Shown: positions 31,445 to 44,024, numbered from the stretch's first letter. The stretch is 64,000 bases of DNA from Scenedesmus sp. ARA3 (GCA_004335835.1 RWJK01001322.1:33866-97865), one strand, 5' to 3'. Notes: generated from the sequence alone by a model not told the origin. Translations and numbers: made by a program.

Positions 31445-32874
31445 ATGGCGACCCTCACGAACGTAGCGAAATGTTTAGTGCTGTGCTTGCTGTTCAATAG
31501 TGCAGCAGGTGCGCTAAGCCGGGTTGCTGCATGCTGGCTCGTGGGCCCGACGATCCTGCTCCGAGCTGGTCCATTCTGCGTGCATTGCATTACTTGCTCG
31601 CTTTCACTGCTTCTGGAGCTGCGAGCGTTATGATGTATGCATGAAAGGTCAGCTTAGCTACTAGGATACAGGCTGCTTTGTAAGACTGCGCGGTGCAGCA
31701 GCAGCAGGCCTTGCTGGAGCAGTAGCTTGCTGTTGGCACATGACATCACCGACTGGCTGGTACATGCATTGCCTTAGCACCAGACTTGCTCTTGCGCATC
31801 CCTGTTGAATGTTTGTTTGCTGATACCACTTGCTGCTGCTGCCTGATGGCCACTGCCCTGCTGCCCGTGCAGGCATCAGCCACAGGAAGTTCCTGCAAAC
31901 CGGCACAGGCACTGGCACCGGCCAGGGCACCTCCACTGGCCAGGGCAGTGGCGTGCAGGGCACAGGCGTGGCTGGCGGCACCGGCGCCGGCATCGGCCTC
32001 GGCGGATCTGGCAACCTGGGCTCAGCAGGGCCCGGCGGCAGGTGCGTGTGAGCCCTGTGAGCGCTTGCTGCTGCTCTCTTTTCAGATGAAGTCAGCGGCT
32101 AGTTTCATGCAACAATGTAATTACAGTTTCATTTGAGGATGTATGTAGAGTCTGCTGTGGTATATATGCCGTGCTGGCAGGCAAGGTCTTCCGCATCCGC
32201 TGCTGCAGATAGCATGCAAGGCCGCATCCGCAGGTAGCATGCATGGACCAACTGGCATGCCAGCACATTTCAATGATGGTGCACACAACACTGTTATACA
32301 CCATAAGATTTCCGCCACATGCCCTGCAGCAACTCCGGCTTCAACAGTGGCGGCAGCGGCATCGCCGGCACAGGCCTGGGTGACCGTGGCCGCGCCACCG
32401 CCGGCGGCTCTGGCGGCTCCGGCTGCATCCTGGAGGGCAGCGGCAACATGGCCATCACCAGCTGCGGCGCGGCCGGCAAGAGGAAGCTGCAGCAGACTGG
32501 GGCAGGCACAGGTGGGCCGGGGCTCTGTCAGTGACATGAGGCTCATACTCTGCAAAACTTGTTGTGTATATTATACTGGAAATTTATTATCAAAATTAGC
32601 TATATAAGACGTAGTAGGATGGGAATGAGTTCTTACGATAGAGCTCTCAGGCCCAGGCCTGTCCTTGTCCTTCTCTAATATACGCAAGGAAGAGCATAGG
32701 CTCAAGCAGGCTTGCCTGCCTCCGAAGCGTAGGACTTGTAACTTGTAACCTGTATAAGATGCGCAGCATGTTGCTGTTTTTGTGTGCCTGCAGGGTTACA
32801 TGCATCTCTCGAACTATGGACAGCAGGTTCTGTTGTAAAGGTGATATATCGGGCAGGCCGAGTGATTGACAATA

Positions 32875-32925
<51 letters not shown>

Positions 32926-33537
32926 AGGCACAGGCACTGGCCAGGGGACCTCCACGGGCCAGGGCACTGGCGTGCAGGGCACAGGCGTGGCTGGCGGCAC
33001 TGGCGCCGGCATCGGCCTTGGCGGATCTGGCACCCTGGGCTCAGCAGGGCCGGGCGGCAGGTGGGCAGGGTTGGTCGTGCACAGTCTTGTGCAGTATGGC
33101 AGCATGGCAAGATGGTTATGCTAACTGAAGTTGTGTTGGTCTCCTGCATGAGACAAAGGCTAGTAGATGGTATTGATGCAAATGAAGGCAGCTCTGTCCA
33201 ACCAAAGGCAGTGCAGCTAGCGGCGAGAATACCGCAATATTGTGGCAGGTCGGAGCACTACAGAGAGTCACCAAATGGGGACATGGCAGTGTTATTGATG
33301 TTGGTGCACCTGCCCTCATGTGTGCTGACACAACAACCTGTTGCGCCACCCTTTCTCCCCTGCTGCAACTCCGGCTTCAACAGTGGCGGCAGCGGCATCG
33401 CCGGCACAGGCGTGGGTGACCGTGGGCGTGCCACCGCTGGCGGCTCCGGCGGCTCCGGCTGCATCCTTGAGGGCAGCGGCAACATGGCCATCACCAGCTG
33501 CGGCGCGGCCGGCAAGAGGCGCATTATGAAGGCTTGA
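31445..33537 (+). CDS. Secreted glycine-rich repeat protein A
   Basis: Exons 31445..31508, 31873..32041, 32330..32511 and 32928..33060 join in frame, with a final exon ending at 33537. Exon 1 encodes the signal peptide MATLTNVAKCLVLCLLFNSA. The mature protein alternates two modules: a GT-rich module (GTGTGTGQGTSTGQG, then GVAGGTGAGIGLGG) and a module with conserved cysteines (GTGLGDRGRATAGG, then GCILEGSGNMAITSC, then a Lys/Arg-rich end). The module pair is encoded twice, by exons 2+3 and 4+5. The last module has no AG just before its homologous start: CTGCTG stands where the first copy has CTGCAG. A frame-compatible start at 33249 would give a longer exon. A cell-wall or extracellular role is inferred from the signal peptide and composition. 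Confidence 0.72.
31873..33537 (+). repeat. In-frame duplication of an exon pair
   Basis: Exons 31873..32041 plus 32330..32511 are repeated as 32928..33060 plus the last exon, with high identity in the coding parts and little in the introns. Intron phases are preserved (phase 1 in, phase 2 between the pair), so the duplication lengthens the protein without a frameshift. Confidence 0.85.
32877..32927 (+). repeat. (CTG)16-CAG tract forming a 3' splice site
   Basis: Sixteen CTG units run directly into CAG at 32925..32927, the acceptor of exon 32928..33060. The triplet tract occupies the position of the polypyrimidine tract. Confidence 0.9.
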
Positions 33538-35198
33538 TTTCATGTGAATTGATTGAGAGTCGTTGCTTGTAAGCCTGGCTGATAGTGGCGAGAGATATGA
33601 TGGTGTGTATGCTGTGGATGAGATGGAGACTGGCATGCGCTGTTCCCTACTGTCCATTGTAGTACTGTACATTTGTACAGCATTGTAGTATGTGTAGTGG
33701 TCACGTGCCTGCGCAATTGATGCCGTGCATTTGATGGAGACTGCTGCTGCTGCAATTTCAGCAATTTGTGCTGCAATGCAGTTTGTGCTGCATGAATGAG
33801 TGGTGCCTCGTGGGTGGTGGGAACGCAACGAATGTTGTTGCCTTGACAGTGCTGGAGCGCTGTGAAAGCGTGCGGTGGTGTTATGATGCTGGCCGATGCG
33901 GCCGTATTTGTGTTGACGCAGCCATCACCTCCTGAGAGGTTGTGACAATGCTGCTGGTGCTGTTAAACGTGCCAATTGTGTTGCATTGCTACCTGGCAGT
34001 GCGGAAAGTTGGAATGCGGGGTGTGGGATTATTTGGAGCATGGTACTGCAGCAAGTGCTAGTACACATCCAAGCACCGATGGTGGTGTAGTGCTGATGAA
34101 TGGCAGCCTCAGTGAAGTGCTGATGAACGGCAGCTTCAGTGCCAGCAGGATGAAGGGTGAGTGTATTATGCGCACGGCGCAATTGCATTTCGAGGGAAAG
34201 TTTTGTGGGAGAGAGAGGGAGTGTGGAGCAATTGCTGCACAGACGAAGCATGCTAAGGTGGCAACAGTTGAGTTTTTACTGCGGTATGCTGTGTGCCATC
34301 TGGTGGTGCAAGTTGAGTTGTGGTTGCGCCTGCATCTAGGACATGTGTAATTAGGCAAAGATACGCATGATAGTGATGTTGTGATGTGAAGGAGAAGGGA
34401 AGCATGTGTACATGTGGCGACCCTTAGATGGTAATATGGCAGTTGTAGCGGTGACAATTGTGCACTTTTTGGTGTAACAGTGCGAGAGGGGGGAAAATTT
34501 GCTGCGTTGCCTTGACACTGGATGAAGGTGATGAGGAGCAAGTAGCTGAAGGTGCAGAGTTCATACATGTGTAATGCAGTAAACACGCTGGAGAAGCGAG
34601 TAAGCCCAACTCACCAAGTTGAAAATGGACTTTGAATTGTAGCATCAGAGAGTATAGCACAAGGCTGTGCCATACAAGGTAGCTAACAGTGTTGGGCAAG
34701 AGCTGAGCACGCCACCGCCGCCAGAATGAACATCTGAACAGAAGATTGTGAACAGAAAATGCTGTGATGTGCTGTGAGGAAGATGGCAACAACCATGACA
34801 ACTGGGGATCAACGCGTTCAAGGTCACTAGAACCTCAGTGCACCCACTTCTGCACCGTCAACCTCACACGCAGTGAGTGCAGCTGCACACGTGTCAGTGG
34901 CAGCTGAGTCAGCAGCAAACCGCCCCTTAAGATTGCTGCAAACACTACGCCGCTCACATAATTCTCCCATAAACGTTGCAGCCTCATCAAACTGTGATAT
35001 TCGTGGTGTATCAAATCGTCATCGAAACCGAGGATGATGTGGCAGCCCCCGGCGCGAATAGTCCGAGTCGGACGCGCTGCATCTTCTGATATGAGCAGCG
35101 CCCGTCCCGGCAAAGACATCCCATTGAATTACTATGACAATTCGGTGCTGATCAAGCCATATCCAACCACTCCTGCAGATTTGGTTCTTCAAGAAAAG
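33538..35198. other. Intergenic between paralogous secreted genes
   Basis: Lower-GC sequence with a TGTAA motif at 33568..33572 shortly after the stop of gene A. ORFs on the minus strand (for example 34029..34586) lack splice partners and domains. A frame upstream of gene B stays open from about 35034 into its ATG, so a longer N-terminus cannot be excluded. Confidence 0.5.
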
Positions 35199-35847
35199 AT
35201 GGCGAGGATCGCAGCGCTTGCGGTTACTATTTTCTGCCTGCTGCTGGCCTGTGCGGCAGCTCCCTGCGCCTCAGGTACGCATATAAAATCACAAGATGTA
35301 CCTGAATGTAGCCGCAGTATGTGACGCAGGCGCGAGAACTTTGCCAGCATGAGGTGCATGCTGCAGTTGCCTTTCACTGCATGCGCATGCACAGCCCTGC
35401 TACAGCAACATATGCGTCCAAAACTTGTGCAGCAGTGCGCCCAGAAAGCCTAAATGACAGATATACATCACAAGTTTGATCAAGTCAAGCCGACTGCTGT
35501 GCGCCTTGCAGGCACCCAAGTGCCACACTTCAGCAGGCGCCTGCTGCAGGACGGCACATCCGAGTCAATTGGCACAGGTGTGCTGCTCATTCACACCAGA
35601 AACAGGCAATCAAAGCTGTGTTCTTGTTGCGTGTCCATGGAAACATGTTGCCTGGGCTACACCGGCACACCCGCTGACCATGGACAGCGCTGCTAACGTG
35701 GCCGCACCATGTGGCTCACAGGTCACCTTCGTTAACAAATTTCCTGCAAAGGCTGAGCCAGCAGCTTTGCTGCATGCTGCAGGTGTCGGGCCTCGAAACA
35801 TGGGCACACCCACAGGCATGGGCACCGGCATCCAGGTGAGGCATCAG

Positions 35848-35879
<32 letters not shown>

Positions 35880-35896
35880 TGCTGCTGCTGCTGCTG

Positions 35897-35951
<55 letters not shown>

Positions 35952-37314
35952 GTGGCTGACTCAGCCATGATGTCTGGTTGGCAGGTTGTTGTGGTCATCA
36001 ATTTGATGCGTCAAACTTGTCAGGGACAACTTGGTAGCTTGGTAGTCTGTGTAAGTCCACTAGGGCTGGCCAGCTGGCTGTGCAGCCTGCTCATGCCTGC
36101 AGCCCACAGCCGCCATGGTTTGGCTTTTGAACCTGGCACGATGCTAACTTAACTGCTGTGCATGGGAGGCTGTGCCACCGGGCACAGCGTGCCATGCATG
36201 AATATGTGTGTCTTGCCATGCAATGCTTGGCGAGCGACTCACATCATACAAAAAAAAACAGAAATGAACAACCAATCCTGATCCTGCTGATCCGATCAAA
36301 CCATCCAGACAACACTGCCAGGTTGTTTCAGCCAAACGCCTAGCTGGCAGGTTAGGCTAGCTGTCACTGCAACTCAACTCCCTGATGGTAGCGGCATCCC
36401 TAGCTGCTAAAAGTGGCATGTTTGTGGTTCTTACACCGGAGTACCAAGCACAACTTTTGTGTCTCGACAGGGCACTGGCGTGAGTGGCGGCACTGGTTCT
36501 GGCATGGGCATTGGAGGGGCTGGCACGCTGGGCGGGGCGGGCCCTGGCAGCAGGTGGGAAGGATGGCTGTTTGTGGCTCTGCTTGGTTTGAAACTGTAAA
36601 TCAAGGCACCTTGTGCTGCTGCTGTGCTCATGGTGCTGACGCTCTGGGTGGGGCGGGCCCCGGCAGCAGGTGGGAAGGATGACTGTTTTGTGGGCTTTTC
36701 TGTTTCAAATAGATACTGTTTCTGCCTTGTGCTGCTGCTGTGCACATTATGCTGGCGTGCTGGGTGGGGCGGGCCCTGGCAGCAGGTGGGAAGGATGGCT
36801 GTTTGTGGCTCTGTATGATGATGGCGCCTTACAAGCACATGCACCTGTGATCGGTGACTTCCATTGCTCTTGACACCACTGCCTGTGATTCTACATCTCC
36901 GAGGGGTGTTACGGAACAGCCAAACAGCTGCCATACCTGAATTTCTGAGAATCGCCCGAGCCCACAACGTATTGCTGCTGCTGTAATATGACAGTTTTAG
37001 GCATGGTAAATGCACAACTGCGCACCTTCAAGCAATGCTGGTCCAGAAGCCCCCCCGCACGAAGGCTTCTGGCGCTGCAAGTGGGCTGATCACGCAGGCA
37101 CAGCTGCCCGTGTTGCTGCTGCTGTGCACATGGGGCTGGCATGCTGAGCTGTGTGGGCCCCGGCGCCAGGTGGACAGTGATGTAGGTTGTACCAGCTTTT
37201 TGCATGTTTGTTGTGTTGGGGATGAGTGTGCTGGTGCCTGGCAGGTACCCTGCATTGTCAAGATGCGAAACGCTAGACACGTGTACACACAGGGTTTGCA
37301 TGACTTGGAAGTAA

Positions 37315-37356
<42 letters not shown>

Positions 37357-37555
37357 AAATCGTTCATGCTGCAGCAACTCTGGCTGGAACAGTGCAGGCA
37401 GTGGCGTCGCTGGCACAGGCATCGGTGACCGTGGCCGCGCCACTGCTGGCAGCACGGCCACTCCCAACCCGGGCTGCGTGCTCGAAGAGAGCGGCAACAT
37501 GGCCATCACCAGCTGCATGCAGGCAGCAGGCAAGAGGCGCATGCTGCGCGCTTGA
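35199..37555 (+). CDS. Secreted glycine-rich repeat protein B, paralogue of A
   Basis: Exons 35199..35274, 35512..35577, 35783..35835, 36471..36553 and 37375..37555 give 152 aa. Exon 1 encodes the signal peptide MARIAALAVTIFCLLLACAA. The final exons show the same modules as protein A: GTGVSGGTGSGMGIGGAG-type, then GTGIGDRGRATAGS, CVLEESGNMAITSC, and a basic end KRRMLRA. B has one module pair where A has two. The shared exon phases and sequence show the two genes arose by tandem gene duplication in the same orientation. The function is unknown; an extracellular location is inferred. The large CTG tract at about 35847..35949 is in intron 3, and donor copies follow exon 4. Confidence 0.75.
36620..36800 (+). 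repeat. Two decoy copies of gene B exon 4 end
   Basis: The exon tail (LGGAGPGSR-coding) plus the donor GTGGGAAGGATG recurs with donors at 36670 and 36786, after the true donor at 36554. Both steps are exactly 116 bases. The first donor in transcription order is the one that keeps the protein frame. Confidence 0.93.
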
Positions 37556-39615
37556 AAAGGCTGGCTCACACTGTGTAGAACTGTGTATATGTGTGTATAT
37601 GTATGTACGACAAACTTGTCGGTGGCCAGGGCAGCATATGGCAGATGATTAGCATGCAAGGCTGTGAGTGTGCACAGCTGGCTGTCAGCAACAGCGTGTG
37701 TTGGGCAATGAAGCCAGCTGCTGCAAGCTGAGCATTGCTAGCCAGTGAAGACGCTGGTGGAACTCAGCGTAGTGTGTGTTTCAAATGTTATTTATGGAAC
37801 AAGTGACAAGTCGCTTGCTTAAGTGCTTGCCTGTTTGATGAGCCTGCATACACACCTTACCGTTTTGCAAGTTGATGTTGCGACGCCGCCACACAGGACC
37901 ACACTGTCAGCATCAATGTTGTCACTGCTCGCTGCCGCTTGGCCATGCATCCTTGGCCATTCTGCACCTGCCTCTGTATACAATGTGTGGGCGTGCCAGT
38001 TGCATGCATATGGCATCAAAATACGACGCCCATTGCCATATGGGCTGTTGTACAATATTGATTATTCAGCAGGGGAGTGCTGGCGCTTGTTGAGGACGAT
38101 GCCACACATGACCCCTTGCGCATATTGTGTCATCATGTATATGCCGCATTTCATCCGCTGTGCGAATAAAGCAGTCAGCAGGGCTCAGCTTCAAAGCAGA
38201 GTGCTGCTGTACTGCTCCTGTGGCCTTTTCTATTCAACTGCAGCAGCATCTGCTGCTGCCGTATGCTTTGTATCACAGCACGTTTGTCCATGCGTTCTCA
38301 TCCCATATTATATGCCGCACTGGCCGTTTAATGTTGTCGTGTTAATGATGTCGTCAGTGTTAATGTTGTTATTCTGGTCTGCACAGCAGCTTGGTCTGCA
38401 CACTTTGTTATAGCACTACATGTCCTCATATCCTCATGCCTACAAGTGATGTTTGTGTAAGCATTCGGCTGTTGTGCATGCCTGCAAGTGTCATGTCACA
38501 ATGCCTTTGACACACGCTGTGTATTTTGCACAGGGTAAGAGGCCTTCAGGGCAATTCCACGTCCCAATGGGACCTCAACAGAAAGCATTGTGACAGGGAT
38601 ATATCTTATATATATTGCAAGCACATGTCCCTCACTGCGTTACTCACCTTATTATCATCAGCATAAGTTGTGCACAACTGCCGCAGGCCTGCTTGTGTGA
38701 CCTCAGGTTGTTCCTGCTGCTCTGATCATGATCAATTCAACTGCCAGCCTTTCAGCGCAGTGCGTCATGCACTGTGTTGACATTTGATTAGTATTCAGAT
38801 GCTTGCCAGGTGATGTGACAGCGCATCACATGTACATGTCGTAAGCTGGTCCAGGGTTTTGCATATGTTGTCGACTGTGGTGAAGCTAAGTGTCACCTCT
38901 TGTTCTACAATGCATGTGCGCCTTCCTTTAGTGCGGGTGCTTGAGCTGCAGTGCCCCATAGTGTATGGCCTGCTGGGCCAGTAAGGTTGTTGCGAAACAG
39001 CATGCCCTCAAAGTCAGCTGTACACAGCTGTCACACGGTGTGCACCGTACACAGTTAGCCGAGTGTTTAGCACACGCCTTCGTAAGCTGCCACAATATGA
39101 GACACGGGTTGCACGGTGTGCTGCAGCACGTTATTGGCTGACCAGTGCCAGTGCCAGAGCTCGCTGTGTTTTTGGTCTACACAGCAGTGCCAGCGGTTGA
39201 CTACGCTGCTCCTGGCATAAAAGCTTAGCCAGCCCAAGGCTTGCGCGAAGGAGCTACATGTCACTTATGCACTCAGAAGGCTTCGCATGCTGTGTACCAG
39301 GCAGTGGAGGGTGTGTTTGTCCAGTGTGTTTGTAAGCGTGTTGAACAGCTTGGTGGGCCAAGCAAAGTGTTACCACCACTCTCCTGCAGCCAAGCACCAA
39401 CACAGCCTCGTAACACTACCCGCCGATGCCGCGCGCGGGTGCCTAACCATACAACAATGCCTAACCATACAATCCAGTCCAGTGCGTCACACACCACAGC
39501 AGCCTTCACTGCTGCCCAGCATCTGGCGGCGCACCATCACTGTCCTCCACCCTCCAATGCACATGCAGCCAAAGAGCTCAGCTGGCAGGCTGCAGCCATT
39601 CCCTGCACCAGTGAA
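37556..39615. other. Intergenic, no gene recognised
   Basis: Comparatively AT-rich sequence between convergent genes. A plus-strand frame of 196 codons (37823..38413) has Cys- and Leu-heavy composition unlike neighbouring genes and no splice context. At about 39500..39560 there is a copy of the sequence just past the LRR stop (CCCAGCATCTGGCGGCGCAC), again about 120 bases away. Confidence 0.5.
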
Positions 39616-40784
39616 TTACTGCTGCCCAGCACCTGGCGGTGCACCATCACTATCTGCTACCCTCCAATGCACGTCCAGGCCCGGCCTGCCTGCCCTCAGC
39701 TGGCCCACAAGCTCCTCAAAATCCTCCTCCTGAACCCCAGGGTTGGCCCCTAGCTCCAGCGTCTGCAGCAGCGGCAAGCAGTTGTTGCTGCCAGCTGCAG
39801 CTGCTCGCATCAAAGTGGCCAGCTGCTGCAGGGAAAGGCTGCAGCCTGCTAGGTTGAGCTCTTTCAGGGATTGGAAGCCGCCGCTGCTGATGCTGTCAAT
39901 GAGGGCGGTGACAGCGGTGCCTGTGCAAAGAAGCAAGGGCAGCAGCAGCAGCAGCCAGACGCAAGCAGTGCAGCATCGATAGCTGCCGCAAGTGACATTG
40001 TTCTGAACAACAGCAGTGCAAGATGAGCTACAAATGCATCTGCAGACAGCGCTTGCGTGCTGTGATGTTCTACTGCTGCAAGTTTCATAGCAAAACATCA
40101 CCAGATCGCCTTGCACTTGTGGAGTGTGCCCTCCGCATGCTGGCTCCTGTCCAGGTACATCTGCTGACAACATTGTGTGGCTGACCGTACCAGACCACAT
40201 GCTTACATGTACGTTGTAAGCTTACTTTACCTCTATGTCTGCATGCACAGGCACATGCACATGCACAGGAATCCTGTCTCTGATACAAGTGCTGTGCCTG
40301 GCAGGGAGCCAGGCTGTGCCTGCCTGCCCTCCCCTGGCTCACCCCCAAGCTTGCACATGCACATACACATGCACACGCACATGCGCTTGGAACCCTATGT
40401 CAGATGACTGCAGCACCTAGCAAAGTGCCAAACTCAACCTGGGACTCTTCAATTTGCCTCACCTGGCTCCCCAAGCTTGCAGCCAAACAGGCTCAGCTGT
40501 ACATGCACATGCACATGCACTTGTACCCTATGTCAGATGACTGTTGCACCTGGCAAGGTGCCAAGCTCAACCTGGGACCCCTTGCACTGCCTCACCTGGC
40601 TCGCCTCCAAGCTTTCTGGTTGTATTCATTAGGTTTAAGGTTTAGATATCTTTTTTCTTTATGGCCTCACCTGGCTCGCCCCCAAGCTTGCAGCCAAACA
40701 GGCTCAGCTGCTGCAGCGCAGCAACCTTGGACAGCGCCGCAATGCCCCCAGCACCCACACCTGCATGCGCCAGATCCAGCACCA

Positions 40785-40816
<32 letters not shown>

Positions 40817-43674
40817 GTATCTCCATCTGCACCTGCTGCTGCTGCTGCATGCCCTGCCAGGCTCTCTGCAAGCCTGCACACTGCCTCATCATCTACTCCA
40901 GGGTTTTCTGCAAGCACCAGATGCTGCACTGCAGCAGCACCTGCTGGGTGCCGTGCTAGTGCAGCTGCTAGTGCTGCTAGCCCTGTGCTGTTGAGCTGGT
41001 TGCTGCTGAGGTCTAGAAGCCTCAAGCCTGCTGAGGCACTCAGCAGGCCCTCTGCTGTGCCGATTACACCTGCGGCACGGCAGCAGCAGCAGCAGAGGCA
41101 GTGGCATCATGTAAGTGTTACAGTAAGCATCGTGATATGTATGCCGCTGAGCTGGTTGCTGCTGAGGTCTAGTAGTAGCAGGCCTGCTGCGGCAGTCAGC
41201 AGACCCTCTGCTACGCCGGTTACACCTGCGGCACGGCAGCAGCAGCAGCAGAGGCAGTGGCATCAGGTTTTTCCAAGCATCGTTAAGTGATATGTGAGCT
41301 GCTGAGCTGGTTGCTGCTGAGGTCTAGTAATACCAGGCCTGCTGAGGCACTCAGCAGACCCTCTGCTATGCCGCTTACACCTGTGGCGGCGATGGCAGTG
41401 GCAACAGCAGCAGCAGCAGCAGCGACAGAGGGAGGGGTGTTGGAGCAGCATGCCCTATTTTGGTTGTTGGCATGTGAGGCCGGCAGATGCCTTCACTGCT
41501 GTGAACGCGCGGCAGCTGCATTGATTCCACCGCTTGCACACCACAGCAGCGCGCCAGCACTGACAGCAACCATGGAGCAAGGACATGGCTAAGAGCCTAG
41601 TACCTCATAAATTACCTGAACACACAAGGGAACGCGGAGATACAGCACGGGTGCATCTTTCACGCCAGTGCATCTCATTAAGCTGCGCTGCACTACACTT
41701 TGTGCAGTGACTATGTATGTTTCAAAGTGTGTGTGTCCCCAACAAATAACCTCCCTCACCGTCATCTTGCAGCTGTGTGCTCTTCAGCTTGAGGTGCTGC
41801 AAGCTTGTTGCCTTTGCCAGCAGCTCTGCAAGGCCAGGTGCTGCTGCCGGCCCAAGGTCATTGTGGGACAAGTCAAGCTGCTGCAGCTGCCCTATGCTGG
41901 GCGCAGCAGCTAGTGACAGCACACCCTGATTGGAGCAGCAGCAGCAGTGGCAGCAGCAGGAGCAGCCTGAGACAGAGGGAACTTGGGTGCAGGAGGCACC
42001 TGGGTCAGGCACAGCAGTGTTGTTGACACGAGTACAGCAACAGTGTCTGAGCAGCAATCCAGGTGCATCGCCAAGCACTGCAAAGCAGGTGACACCAATA
42101 GACAGCAAGCTCTGCTACGACTGTAGAGTTGTTGTTACGATGCAAATGAACCGTAAACAAACAATGCTAGCTACTGCTGCTCAGTGGGGTGCACTGTACC
42201 TGGTGGGTCAGATCACATCCTGCTAGCTCCAACTGAGTGAGGCAGTTCCAGGGGACAGCACACAACTGCTGCAGCCCTGCAGCATCAGCATCAGTATCAG
42301 CACCAGCATTGGCAAGAAAACACAGCTCAAATGCACAGATACCCGATTCCAGCTCTCACGTTCGCCCTGGCTGGCACAGCACCATACAGCAACACAGCTG
42401 ACATGGCGCAACAAACACTATCACATTTGCCTATACACCACATGCAAGAGCACACAAATCGGCTCCTGCTGGATATCCTTTGTGCTGATCCAGCAGCTGG
42501 ATTAGCGCAGCGCATTGTGATGCTGCTGCTGCTGCCAGCACCTGCCCTGCTGGCTCACCTGCATCGGTGAGGCTGTTGCGTGACAGCTGCAGCTGCTGCA
42601 GCACTGGATGCTGCTGTAAGACGCGTGCCACGCTGGCGCCACTTGCCTGTGATAAGCCCTGGGCAGCAGCCACATCAGCAACAGCAATAGCACCAGCAAT
42701 CACCTCCATCAGCAAGGGAACTCAGGTAAACGTTTCTTTTCGAAGGCTAGGCAAAGAGGTGGCTTGGGTGTCAGTGTGTAAGGCCAGCTACCATCAACAG
42801 CTACGCTGCATGCACACCTTGTGCTCAAGGTCCCACACCAGCACACTCTTGTTCTGAGGCAGGCCTGCAGACACCAGCGCAGACAGGGCCTGCAAGCAGC
42901 AGCAACAGCAACATCAGCAGCAGCAGCAGCAGCTGGTACCAGACATCTTGAAGGGACCAGTCGAAGCGTGCAGTGCTTGGCATACATACAGTGAGGCAGG
43001 TGAGCGCTGCAGCTAACTGGTAGCAGTTCAATGTCACCAGTACTCGCTGCATCATGCACATGGCAAGGACATGTGTTTCATGTGGCAGCACAACATCCAC
43101 ATGCTGCTGCTGCTGTTTGCAGCCCCTCTTGGTCGCTGCTGGCCATGTTGGAAGGCAACACGCGCAGCGTGCAGGGCCGAAGATAGCAGCTGCCTGGTAG
43201 CATTGCAATATCACCAGTACTCACTGTATCATGCACATGGTGAGGACACACATTTCCCTTGACAATGCAACATCAACATGCTGCAGCTGCTGCTTGGCCA
43301 GCTCACCTCATCTCCAAAGCTGCTGTTGCCAATGCTGATGTGCTGCAGCCGCGTGTTGTGCTGCAGCATGCCACCCAGCTTGGCAGCTGCCTCGCTGCTG
43401 ATGGCATGGCTGCAGCAGATGAGCTCTTGCAGGACAGTGTTTGCCTGCAAGGCAGTGCTGAGCTGTGCAACATCCTACCAGCAACAACAAAAACACGTCA
43501 TAAGATACAGCAGAGGGCTAGGACACGCGTGCCACGGGGAGAGGAACATGGCAAGTCGCCATTGGCAACATGCACATGCTGCCATGTATGCAACGCCACT
43601 GTGCTCTACTGCTCTGCCAGCTGCAGAATTAAGCATAGATGGATCAAGAAGTGCTGCAGTCGGTATGTTGGAGA

Positions 43675-43712
<38 letters not shown>

Positions 43713-43890
43713 CTGTACAGCAGCAGCACCTGGCACTGGCTGTCGAGACATGTGCAGCAGCCCCGGAACCCACCTCGTCGTTAAGCCGGCGGAACCTTAG
43801 GATTGTGAGGCTCTTCAGCTGCGGATCGTTTGCTTGCAGCCTTTTCACCAGGTCGTCCACGCCAGAACCGGCTGCTTTGCCCCACACCAT
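39616..43890 (-). CDS. Leucine-rich-repeat protein, ribonuclease-inhibitor type
   Basis: Eight exons keep one frame (482 aa): 43890..43774, 43474..43307, 42889..42818, 42703..42559, 42276..42200, 41925..41760, 41069..40671, 39920..39616. Repeats of the RI type are visible, each with an LxxLxLxxN-like core: LQQLQLSRNSLTDAG, LQQLDLSHNDLGPAAAPGLA, LRLLDLSSNQLNSTGLAALA, LVLAENPGVDDEAV, LKELNLAGCSLSLQQLATLM and LQTLELGANPGVQEEDFEEL. There is no signal peptide, membrane segment or NACHT domain, so it is probably an intracellular protein-binding scaffold. A poly-Gln run sits between repeats in exon 7. The ATG at 43890 is the first in frame; the partner is unknown. Decoy copies flank exon 7 on both sides. 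Confidence 0.78.
40280..40640 (-). repeat. Decoy copies of LRR exon 7 end
   Basis: Downstream in transcription of the true donor (exon end 40671), sequence related to the exon tail (SLFGCKLGGEPG) and its donor, with CTCACCTGGCTCGCC-type plus-strand sequence, recurs near 40580..40615, 40455..40490 and 40320..40355. The copies are 120-140 bases apart and increasingly diverged, and they alternate with short CATGCACATG tandem repeats. Confidence 0.75.
41070..41380 (-). repeat. Two decoy copies of LRR exon 7 start, 155-bp period
   Basis: Copies of a CAG acceptor plus about 85 bases encoding GVSGIAEGLLSASAGLVLLD and LSSNQL start at 41380 and 41225, with the complete exon at 41069 (steps 155 and 156). 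They encode a full repeat core but lack a frame-compatible donor, so they are read as decoys and not as extra LRR units. Confidence 0.9.
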
Positions 43891-44024
43891 CGCGACTACT
43901 GCTTCTTTGACCCCACTAAGTTAATGATGTGCGACGGAGGTTACTCTTAATCTTGTCTGTCTCACTAAAAACACTGTTTACTGCGCAGTGCGATTGAGTG
44001 CGGCACGACAGCAGTGACGGGGCA

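Noticed and set aside
37823..38413. A 196-codon plus-strand ORF between gene B and the LRR gene
   Set aside because: Its composition is unlike other genes here, it is in AT-richer DNA, and no signal, domain or splice context supports it.
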